Source: Acanthaster planci
Taxonomy: Eukaryota > Echinodermata > Asteroidea > Valvatida > Acanthasteridae
Direction: 5' to 3'
DNA: 62,000 nt
Assembly (NCBI RefSeq): GCF_001949145.1
Contig: NW_019091422.1
Location: 940,564-1,002,563, forward strand
Position 1 is the stretch's first letter. Every line of letters starts with the position of its first letter. The translations under genes and the position numbers were made by a program. Of the stretch, positions 13,301 through 25,300 are shown in pieces. The notes under the pieces were generated by a model that saw nothing but the letters and a program-made list of their open reading frames with translations, ran no database searches and was not told the DNA's origin.

Positions 13301-16300
13301 CCCAACGTGGCGCTTTAGCAGGCCGATTGCGTCGATCGCAATCACGTCAGCGAACTGCACAGAATTGCAGGATTTTCAGGGTTCAAAAACATAATTTTAG
13401 GTGAGTAAAGCAAACATATTTCTGTCACCATTGGGCATATAAAGTGGTTTTTGTTGGGCTTAAAATGAAATAAGTTTGGGAGTTATTTCTTTGGTTAAAA
13501 GAGCTTAAAACCAGACTCATCTCTGTGACCCACTATTAATTTAATGCTTGGCTTATCTCAGTTCTATGTACCTATCTCATTGAAGATTAAAGTCCACACA
13601 TTATTGTCAGGGACTCAGTACTGTAATTCACTACCTTTATGTTCACATTCCCTTGTCAATGCAACCTACAAGTCCAACTCTAACAAGGGAGGACTACTTG
13701 AGAGGGAGAGGCTTATTTACCACTCTTTTATCATCGGACTGTTGTATGTATGTTCAAACCCATATTCAGTGCTGGTATTGAGACAGACTAAAACTGCAAT
13801 CAACGATGGAATCCTGACCTGTTGTTTATGATGATCGTATGAGTAGGATAGAGCCCAGGATAACAGTTCTACAAGGAACGTTTTCGGTTTGCTTTCGTCG
13901 AGCTGCATCTTGTGTTTGGACGGGTAGCCTGCAAATTGGCTGTTCAAAATTATGCGCTAAGAGCGGTCGGACTGCTCGGATTTTGAAGTCAAGCACTTTG
14001 GAACACTGGGGGTCGAGGTTGTTGAATAAAGGTGAATAAGTTGAATAAGGCTATGGTGCTGCAGTGAATGTGGAATTGAAACAGCTCAAATATCTGCGAT
14101 TAAACTGCACTAGAATGAAAAAAGGCGGTAAGAAAAGAAAAGAAGACGAAGAAAGAGCCTGCCAAGATGCAATGCGACTTTAGTCAAACACTGACACCGG
14201 GAGTCCATAAGATGTCACACTGAATACGCCAGCGAAGATATACGTAATTAATTCAAACATTAAAACGACCCAGATCATGAAAACATAAATGTAAGTGTTT
14301 CAATATGCAGGTGCAGTGTACCCTAAGTATCACCTATATATCCGTGCGAACTCTCAGAACAGCGACCGAAGATCCATCACTAGTTGGATAATTTCTACCT
14401 AGGAGTTCTTTCAGAGCCTTGCGGAATTGCTTGTACTTGAAGGCATAGACGAATGGGTTGACACAGCAATTTGTGGCAACCATGGCAACAGACAGGATGT
14501 AGACAACAGAGGTGAAGTCTATGGGCGTGCCAAAGGTGAGGAGGATGGAGATGATCGAGTTCGGTGTCCAGCAAACGATGAACGCCAAGGAGACCAACAG
14601 GAGGGTCTTGAAGGTGTTACGGCGAGCTCGCATCAGCGACGCCCCCTGGCTCTCTGGAACTGAGACGGTAGAAGGACCTGCAGCTGTCGGTCCGGGTTGA
14701 ATTCTGCCAGCTCCTCTCTTCAAAACAACGGTAATGTGGGCGTAGACGAAGAACATGACAATAACGGGTAGCAGGTATAACACGATGACCAATGCAACGA
14801 CAAGGACTTGCTGATTTGGCAACAGTGTCATTTTGCATTGACCAGCTTCCACATACTGCATGGCGATGTTGTAACTAACGAATACAAACGCCGACAGCCA
14901 AACGGCGAGTAAGACTATCGTGGCGTTCTTGCGAGTGCCAAGCACTTGGTACCTAAAGGGGAACACTATGGCCAGATACCTCTCTAAAGTCAAGGCTTCC
15001 AAGTTGAAAGTGGACGAGACGAACAAGGCCCACTTGAAGTATCCCGACAGCCAAAGTCTACAGACCAGCACCCCAATGGTCCCTCTTGGTAGCGGGTCGG
15101 GGACCGGTACGAGGCTGTCCACAACAACCACAAACGACCCCAGAAGATCGATCAGGGCTTGGTTGAAGATGAAGGCGTTGGTCAGGGTGTGCATGAAGCG
15201 GACTCGAGCGATCACCAGACACGCCAAACCGTTGCCGCAGGTCCCAACGATTCCCACAATGCTCTGGTAGATCTGCAGTGCTAAGTTTTGATCGGCCATG
15301 TTCAAAGATTGCCGTGCAGCAAGCCCTTTGAGTGTATTATGAATTTCGTTTGCCGCATCCAAACCACTACAGCGCTCAGGATATCGGTATCGAGTTTCGC
15401 AGCCCTCGAACAAGTCATACATGCAAGTGCAGTTGGCTTGGCTATTAAATATCAACGAAAGCGTTCCGGATATTGTGTTTCGGATTGCTTCTTATTGCCT
15501 ATTTGACGACGATATAATTTTACCTCCCCATTTAAGTGCCAGGCAATTCTTTTCAAAGATTGACCTAGTAGGCTACCCACTTACTCGCTAATGGACCTGG
15601 CTTTCAGGATTATACAGAGTTGTTCCCAAATTGCGGTTGAATCGTCTTACAAACCCTGAGAGACCGGAATCAGCCTGAAGTCTCCCTCTGTCAATATTGT
15701 TACCGCTAAATTTGACTTTGGGGGCATTTTATTGCTTTCAGATGGCAAATAAGTCACCGCAGCGGGAAAAAATAGTGGCATTCGTATATGGAATTCTTAT
15801 CCTATGTAGGAAAGTTAGATCTAAGTGCCCGAGTTCCTTGCGTAATAGTATCCTCGTTTCAAAACTGTTTTCAGTAAGAACAAACTACGATAAAACTGCA
15901 AGTTTTCCATAACGTTCAGACGTCACGAATATCTACTGTAGAAGCAGCCAATGGGCACGTTCATATAGGATGATAAACGAACATGGCTGGGAAAAGGCAA
16001 AAATACCAACTATGCTTAATGAACACCACCACATCCATCACGTTGTTTTATCGTTTGAGGTTTTTTCTAAAACGTAATCGCGTGTTTTGTTTGTTTTTCT
16101 CTGAATTTTTTAATACTCTGCTAATTTGTTTCAATCCGTTAGTTCACATCGAGTTGAAGACAAATTGATGGTAGAAATAATAAATCAATAAATGATTATG
16201 ATAAGAAAAATGGAATTGGAATAAAGTACACTATGGTACTTGTTCTTTGTCCAAAGATGCATGCAACTTTGTTTTCGTTGAGGCTATTTTATTAATCGAA

Positions 16301-19300
16301 AGCCTTACTCTTGATTGTTATTGGTAGCGGTCAGTGAAGACCCGACATCAGTTCCACTTTTTGCACAGGTAAGTGCTTTAAGAGCCTTTCTGAACTGCTT
16401 GTACTTGATGGCGTAGATGAAAGGGTTGACGCAGCCGTTGGATGCAACCATAGCAACTGACACGATGTAGACGACTGAAGTGAAGTCCACGTCTACGCCG
16501 AGGTTGAAGAGAAAGAAGATGACCTCGTTGGGCGTCCAGCAGACGGTGAATGCCACGGAAACCAGCAAGAGGGTCTTGAAGGTGTTGCGCCGAGCTCGCA
16601 TCAGCGACTCTCCCCGGCCCTCGGGGGCCGTGGTGCCAGACGGGCCGGCACCCTGCTGCTGGTCACCGGCGCCAGCATTCGCGGTCGCCACAGTGGGCTC
16701 AACTCCCGTGCCGGGAGGCGGACCCGGAGTCAAGCCCGCCAGTTTGGGCTGAACTCTCCCAGCACCCTTCTTCAGAACCACTGCGATGTGAGTGTAGACG
16801 AACACCATGACGACGACAGGGAGCAAATATGTGACGGAAAACACAGCGACACCAAGAGCAAGTGGATTTGCCACGAGTCTCTGCCTACACTGACCGGCTT
16901 CGTAGTAGCGAATAAATAAACTGTAACTATTGAATACAAATGCCGATAGCCATAGCCCGATTATAACGGCTACGGATTTCTCACGTGTGGCCAGCACTTG
17001 GTACCTGAAAGGGAACACTATAGCTAGGTATCGCTCCAAAGTCAACGCCGTTAGATTGAAGGTAGACGCGATGAAAAGTCCCCATACGAAGAAGTTGGAC
17101 ACCCACAACTTGCAGAGAAGCACGCCGCTGGTTCCCGGTGGTATCGGATCGGGGACAGGCACAAGACTGTTGACCAAAATCAGTAACGACCCCAGCAGAT
17201 CAATCAGGGCTTGGTTGAAGATGAAGGCGTTGGTCAGGGTGTGCATGAAGCGGACTCGGGCGATCACCAAACACACCAAACCGTTGCCGCAGATCCCAAC
17301 AATTCCCACAACGCTCTGGTAGATCTGCAGCGCCAGATTCTGCTCGGCCATGTCTGTTAGTGTATCAAAAACAACAGCAACAGCTACGACGTTGGTTTTG
17401 CGAACAGCACGAACACGATATTTAACTCCAGCAGCTCAGTTGTACATGCAGCAGCGGTTGTCACCATTTATACCATCGGCAGCACAAAAGGTGCTTGACG
17501 TACTATGGCCGAGTTAAAAAAAAACGAAATAAACAAGGTTGATATGCGCAATGTCATTACTCCCAACTACAGATCATCACTGGTTACGCACTCACTGTCA
17601 CTGTGCATTCAGTTTATAGCTGAGACTGTCACTTTATCCAATTCCTCACTAGCCTCAGGAAGTCACGCACGAAATTCACAGGATGTCACGCACGACATTC
17701 CCAGGGAAATTGAAGCAAGTATTTCTGATAAAAGTGGAACCGGGTAGTTGCTGTACAGATGTTACGTTCAATAACACGAATCTGAAAATGTAATCGTTCC
17801 TCTTTGCTGTAAGGCTGTGTGAGGAGACAAATACAGAATCAAAGAACCCTTTGCCATTTTCGTTGAATTTTATTCGAGTGTCACCGATAATTTAATTCAA
17901 AAGACGCGTTTGATATAAAAGAAAAGCTACCACGCGGCTACTTTTGGGTAGATCTAATAATACGAATCCATTGTCATTCCTTTGCTGCAAGGTTGTCCTT
18001 ATGAAGTGAAGAAGAAAAGGTGACCTCTCTTCCAGTTTTCACTTAATTTTGTTTTCCCAGTTTCACTGGTGACTGCGTTCAACGGACACAATTTTTATAA
18101 TCTTGCGAAGGAAATTGCTGCATGAAAGTTATATCAAATTTTAGGTATTCCAAATGTCCTTGGTTCTCCTCTCCCCTGAGGGAGTGAAGAATAAATTAAC
18201 TGTTTGTCATTTTTTAACTTAATATTCCAGTGTCACTTATGATTGGTCGTGAAGGACACAGTTGACGGGCAGATTCCTAAGGTTACAAAACAAAGAAGAA
18301 GCAAAACCTTGCACTCCCAATAAATATTTGTTACGATTGTCAACTACCCAATACCAAATCAGTTTATGTTCTTCAATCCTTCGAAAAAATAGACTGAAAA
18401 AGATATTCTCTGGTCTTTATTTCTGTCATTATTTTATGCCGCTGTAGAATTCACACTCAGTTTATAATTCATACATGTACAGTCTAAGTGACGAAGCAAC
18501 TGTCATCATGCACGTTAAACTGTTGCTGCAGAGTGTAACGATTCCCTACAGTGGTATGGTAGATCTGCAGTGCCAAGTTTTGGGCTGCCACGCTTCTTGG
18601 GTGTCGTCAAACTAACTGAAAAAAAAATGGGCGCACCAATATCGGTTGTCCACAGAATCCGAGTAAAAAGAAGGAAAATGGTTACCGTTTTTAATTTTGT
18701 AGCCAATGCTGTATATAAGTAAACTTTCTTGTATCCTCGTTGAAATGAAAAAAGATGTCTTTCTTCATAGGGAGGTAACCATTGTCAGCCCTTAATTTTA
18801 TTCAAGCCAACAATACAAATTTAAGAGAACCGGAACCTCTTTGCCTCAGTTGTCGTGCTTTCATCAAATTTGTCCTCTGTTGTGTTTTTAAAAGGGTACT
18901 TCTGCTCTATAAAAAATTGAAAGCAGAATAGCCCATATATTATTTTACATGTAAACGGTTTCAGGCTGATGTCATTTGTTTTGGTCCCAAGGTTAACATA
19001 CTAATTGTAAAATAACACTTCTTTAATTTTTCCCAGCTTCGATTTAAGCAACATCTGTTTGTTCACCGGGTTGACATTTATGAGACGTTGGGAGCCGGTT
19101 CCGTGGTCAGAATTTCCGCCATCGGAAACATAACCTATGACCTCTGGCAGACATCAAGACCTCAGGCCATAAAGCACAGCAGGATTTTTTCCCCTACTCT
19201 TGAGGTAGAAAGCCTGTTTTGACAAAAGTTTAAAGAAAGTTTTCAATTCATCGTTTACTATTCATTTGAACTATTATGGGTTCAAACTAGAGTAATTATC

Positions 19301-22300
19301 TTTTGAATTTACTTCTTTTGGAATACTGAATTTTTTGGGGGAAAATACACCTGCTGCCTTTGAAGTACTTAATTGATTTACAGGTGGTTCGTGAGTATCT
19401 CACAGTCGAAACTGCTCATTTGTCATAAACCTGGCCAATCTGTTTATGCGTTATGTGTTACCAGTGTTCTTCGCTATCAGTGAACTGGAGGTCTGAATGT
19501 AATTTCATTTTTTTTCATAAAATTTTGGTTTGTTGCGATTAAGAGATACTTCCTCAAAAGGATGGAGAGTTCTTGATACAACACGGAATTTGAAGAGGTG
19601 CTGTAAAAATGGTGTAAAAGTGGTAATTTGTCCCATTTTACAGTTTCTGCCCGTTGCTGTGGACGCAATAATGCTAGAGATAAACAGCACACTGGCCGGC
19701 CGCGTGGAAATAGACGGCGTTCAAATACACGGCAGAAACGGTGAGTTGGGGGAACGCTATTTAGCCCGTGCGCGGGCACTATTTTGACGTGGACGTCCAG
19801 CTTTTTCTGTACTGTTAACTGAAGGTTTACAGGCTCACAGGCTAATTCTATTCAAACTGCTGAATGGGTGGACAAGTGAAAAGTACAAACTTATTTTTCA
19901 AAAATAATTAAAATACACAATCCAAATAGGTTAAGAAGGGGAGGACAGATAAAATATCTTTAAAATGCCGCGATGGTTTCTCTCAGTCTGTCGAGGTGGG
20001 CATTAAGAGAAACATTTTGACAGGAGCTTATCCGGCCCTCCTTTCCTTTCAATCTTCCGAAGTGGCCTATATGTTTTAATTTCCACTAGCTTCCCCCATG
20101 GATGTTCGAGTGACGGGCGGACCCAACCCCTACACTGGAATTCTTGAAGTGTACAATTCAACTTGGGGTCACGTGTGTGATGACAATTGGCAAAACGCTG
20201 ACGCTAAGGTGGCCTGTCGCCAGCTGGGCTACGTGGGCGCCCAGACCGCACTGACCGAGATAAGTGTGGTGGACGGGGACGAGCAATTCCTGCTGGACGA
20301 TGTGGGCTGCATCGGCGACGAGGAGCGGTTACTAGAGTGCGCGCACGACGGGCTGGGGGAGCACAACTGCTACTACTATGAGGTGGCTGGGGTCGTCTGC
20401 ATAATCCCAGGTCAGATCGCGGGCCAGACATAATTTCAGTTAAGTCTGAGTCTGACTTCGTGAAAATGACCAACAATGATCACAGCATCATTTCTTGAAG
20501 CACTGGCAAATTTCAGGCACGTGCATTCAATGTAGACTCCCACTGACTTGGACACTAATTATAAATAATTATCCAGGCAAGGTAAGGGAAACACACTTAA
20601 TGCAGACGCTCATTAACGTCATTATGTCTATTACATGATAAAGACAAGGCCTTACCTTGTTACAAGTGACTGCTTTCATGATATTACCAAACAGTCCACA
20701 CTTCACAATTGGCGTACGTTCTTTTGTTCGTTTTTGAATATTTCGCTTACCTTATGTGTTTCGTTGATTTTGGACATTCTTACCTTCTTCTTGTGGGTAG
20801 GTCCTTTGGTCTGAGTCTCGGACTTTTTGTCTGTCGTCCACTCTGTCCATCGTAGGCACCAACAGAAAATTTAGCTGCTGCCACCAAGAGTTACAAGAGG
20901 CCCAATTTATTTAGACTGGCTTCTGTGTCACGAACTTTATTTCAGATGACGGCACCCAACCGTGTGGAGTCGCCGCAGCGAACACAAGCGTCTGCTCGTG
21001 CAATGTACCATTCATCGGCAACAGTAGTTGTGAGGGGGTCGACCCCTACTCCTCGTGGTCAAGCAGTTGGAGCAGCGACTGGCATAACAGCAGCGATTTT
21101 CACAGCTACAGTAGTAGTGGCGAGAAGAAGCCGAGCAGCAGCAGTGGAGGGCAGGCCAGCAGCGACATCGACAGCAGTAGCGACGATCGAGCCAGGCAAG
21201 GCTGCGACACATTCCTGGATGAGGACTGCCTGCCCGAGGAAAGTACCTTCTATGAAAACCTCATACCACAACCCTGTGGCGACTGGTGGTGCAACATTCG
21301 TTATGAAGGTACGATATCGCCCCCTTCTTTTCAACCGAATCGCAAGCCAGCTAATGTAAGCCTATTTTGTGAGCAAATTTGTGACACAAATCATGTGTTG
21401 AGGGAAACTTCTCTTGCAATTTATTATTTCTTTTGAATGTTCAGACCCGAATCGGAGGTCTTTCAATATTGTGATGGCCGAAGTGCCATAACCTGCCCTG
21501 GAACTTGTCGACACGGGCGTTTTTAAAGTCTCTGTCGATCAACATAAGCTGTTTATTCGCAGAAAAGCAATAGACCTTATTCAGGAGTCAGCCATACTGA
21601 ACTTGAAAATGAAGTGAGTTGAGAGCATCAGGTAAAGAATGAGATGTAACTTCCTGTCAACTTAGTGCCAGGGTACTCTGAGGAAAAAAAAAGAAATTAG
21701 TGTTTTGTGCCAGAGTTTGAAGAACTTGAAAGGGAGGCTTTGAACCCACCACACTAATCTCAAAATGCCAGCTCTTTCAAAGTTTTATTCAGGAACAGAC
21801 TTAAGAATTGTTTTTTCGTGCATAAAGTCTATTGCAATTGGGGTTCAAGGAAGCATTTCAGGACGTGCGAATGTTTTGTGTCTGTGTCAAACTTTCTCTT
21901 GTTGCTTGAACGCAGAGTCGTCGCTCTCAATCAGTAACAGCTCCCTGCGCGCGTCAAATAGCTCCACCCTCCACGTCCAGCATTTCGAGCCGAATGAGGC
22001 GCCCTCTTCTGAGCCCACCTATCCTAACTTCTTCGTGGTCCGCTGGTGCGCCCTCATCGAGGATCGGAACCAATGGCTGGAGGTGGATTTTGTCCAGCCA
22101 GTGGCGGTGACTCGGTTGTTTTTCGCGGACTTCGCCGATTCCCCAGGATGTATCACGTCCTTCAGATTCTCCTACACCAATGGCGACTTTTGGCAGTTTT
22201 ATCCCGAGACTGGTAGTGATTCGAAAGTGAGCAATATTTGTATTTCACCTCGCAATAATCCCTTTCATCGAAACTTCATTGTTAAAATCGGAAATACAGA

Positions 22301-25300
22301 CGTTTTAAGTGACTGGAAGCTTATAGCCTATATATTCTGAATGACCATTAGTGTTTGAACCATAGTGAATACATCTTCCCATGTAAAGTAACCCCCCAAT
22401 CGAGTTCCCTAGAATGAAAAGGTACATTTCAGTGGAACGATAAATCAAAGGTTTTTGGAAAATATTGTCTAAAATTAGACATCTCTCTACAAACTCATCA
22501 AAGTCAATACGAAGTAAAGTATATGGTGGTAATTTAGCAACTAAATGAATGAAAATATTAAAACATAAACATAAAGGGGCAGATTTGTTCACCGTACTTG
22601 ACCCCGGTAAGGTGAAGTGATATGCCTGTGGATTTTATTTTTTTTTCATTTTACAGCCCAGGGTCACTGACCTACTAGAACCTAAACGTCTAAAGCTTAG
22701 GAAAAGTGACTAAGGACTTGACATCTGTTATTTAAGTGCGGTCAAACGAGATATGGGAATTAACAGGGACATACAAGAAGAAGGTTTTTAACTCTGCAGG
22801 GTTTTTCGTTGGGCGCCAGAGAGAGTGAATGTGAAGATGAGGTCTCTCTCCCGACCCCACTAGAAGTGGAGGCAATTCGGATCCATCCGACAACCTCGCA
22901 GCACCAGGATTATTGCGTCAACATGGCGGTCGTGGGCTACGAGTTGTCCAGTAAGTTGATCTCCAGCAGAGGCCCAGGTCCCAGGTGATAATAAATGTTC
23001 CTCACATTTTTGAATAGGACATATTGACCACAGAATCCAACCTCACATTTGTGTTTCCAACCCTAAATGCCGATTACATCAGCTTATGAAGGCCAGGGTA
23101 TGTATTTTGGCTTTCGAATGAGCTTTGCTTTCCGAGATAAAAAAAATTGACTGCTGATTTTATCGCCATTTTTCTGACTCAAATACACCCTTGGTCCACG
23201 TGTTATAAGTTTGGATAGGAGAGCGAGATTGACAAACATCTGCTCACTTAACGACAAAAAACGACAATAAAGTGCCTGAATGTTACCATGTCCTGTATAA
23301 AAAACCTGTTCAGCCTTAACTATATGGCTGACCTGACTCTACTCTCACAAATAGATTGTAAGCAATATCGGTCAATTCTGACTCTTCGACAAAACTTCCT
23401 GTTTGCGTTAAAACTGCCGAGTGCATTGATTTACCTTGCAAAGAAGGATTTAATTGCTCTGTTGGTCAGTCAGAAACCTGGTAAGATCGTTCCTGCATGA
23501 CCACTACCAAAACGTGACTTTTACGCATGATTTTTTCCAACCTGTTCTCAAAAAATTATTAGACTCAAGGCGCCTTTCCAAATGCGCGTCAACACTGAAG
23601 CCAAGCATTGCGTATCCGTCAAAATCGCCCCCGGGTGACACCTGCGTTATGGTAACGGAGTCGATTTTGTGTCCGTGAAAGTGAAACGCACGAGCGCATC
23701 GTGTATGCAACGCACCCCGAAAGCGCCTTTAATCTTAATCAAATTCGGTAAGAAAAAAACCATTCGGTTTTTGAAGTTGAGCACTGTCATATATATGGTG
23801 TAAATAAATGTACATTGCCCCATTTTGTGCAGTGAATTATATATTTTCTTGGCCTCAGCTGTAGCACGTCAGCTTGGAATGGAGAGTTACGAGATAATGA
23901 ATTCGCAGATATCGGCCAATGACAGCCAGGCCGGCTACCCGCCGCAGAGGGCCCGCCTGGACGGGTCCGGGGCCTGGTGCGCCGCCTATCCCACCAACAC
24001 CTTCTTCCAGATCGACCTCCTGGTTCAAACCTATGTGGAGGGGCTCCTCCTGCAGGGGCGTGGTCCGGGGCAAGACGAGTCAAATAACGGTACATGGCTG
24101 ACGTTCGTCAGAGTATTTCTTCGAACGACAGAGATGGAATGGGCAAACAAGGTGTGTTTGAATGTAAATGAATCCCGAATGTTTATAAGCGAAAGTAATT
24201 TCTAGTGTATTTTCCTGAAACATAAAATAAGGCCAGAACTTATTTTAATTGAAGGAGGATTTGTCTTGTAATTTCTGACTAGTGGAATTTATTTCTGATT
24301 CGTTTTGATCGACACATTTTGAGAGTACTTAGTACACAAGGCACCTATTTATTCATAACAGGGTTTTTTGTTTATAATTTTATTAAATTTCATTTCAGAA
24401 TTATGAAATCGATGCACACGACTGGAATACATACACCTTAAACCTAAGGGAACCCAAGCACGCCCGCTACGTCCGGCTAGACCGTTTCCAGTGGGTCAAT
24501 GATCTCTGCCTAAGGGTTGAGCTCCTGGGAACGATGCACACCGGTGAGTCTGCAACGCGCATCTTTATCGTTTTGCTCACTCAGGCAAACTCAGGTCACA
24601 GGTGACATTGTTCGACGCTGGGTGGCAACAGACTCGTTAATTGTTTACAAGCGAATTTTAACGCTGAGAGAGATCTCCATTGCTTGAGTAGTTTTGCGGT
24701 CGTTTAATTACATATAATACGTGCATATATAATCTAGCTTTTCTCCCCTTGTTTCAGTCAACATGTTTTCTGCCGATTTTGAAGACACAGTGCCCTTGTG
24801 GCAAGATCGCTCGTCTAGCAACGGGACATGGACATGGCATAGGCTCGTAGATCTCTCCGAAGAAAATAACGTCACGCGCGCCTTCAACAGTAAGTTTTCG
24901 CTGTGATTTTTTTCGCTGCCTATATTGTATGATGTTCCATGTTCAGCGGCCAATTATTGTGTAACGATTTACGTAAATTTGCATATCTAGGCAGTTTCAT
25001 CTTCTACGATTGGATGACTGCAGCTTCAGATTGTATTGGAGCACGCTCACCGTCTTCTACCACCGAGGCGTCAACCTTGTACACAGATCTGCGTTCCTCA
25101 ATGCCTCAATGGACGACGAGTCAATCCACAACACCGCCTCTGACATTCCCTGCGGCAAGCGAATCAATTACATCCACAACTTTCACCGTCGGCGCCCCAA
25201 CACTAACTTCCACATCACCATCCCCATCATTAAAGTCCACAACAGCAACATCCACACCAGCGGCATCTACAACACTAACATCTATAGCAGCGTCATATAC

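Larger units (their letters stand above)
9801..19036. other. Long host intron containing the nested receptor cluster
   Basis: This 9.2 kb intron separates two exons of the FBXL4-like module. Besides the three antisense receptors and the relic it holds AT-rich sequence without further supported exons. Gene-free stretches are 9801-11721, 12709-14333, 15300-16304 and 17352-19036. A 142-codon plus-strand frame at 10362-10790 has no recognised motif. The receptor spacers hold no obvious TATA boxes or polyadenylation signals that I can defend. Confidence 0.5.

Noticed and set aside
15300-15455. 52-residue N-terminal extension of receptor B
   Set aside because: Neither paralogue has it, and MADQNLAL aligns exactly with the other start sites. 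The upstream frame is probably 5' UTR open by chance.
20925-21359. 144-residue plus-strand ATG frame (Ala/Thr/Arg-rich)
   Set aside because: Out of phase with the SRCR and F5/8C exons on both sides. The spliced phase gives a different, Cys-containing sequence.
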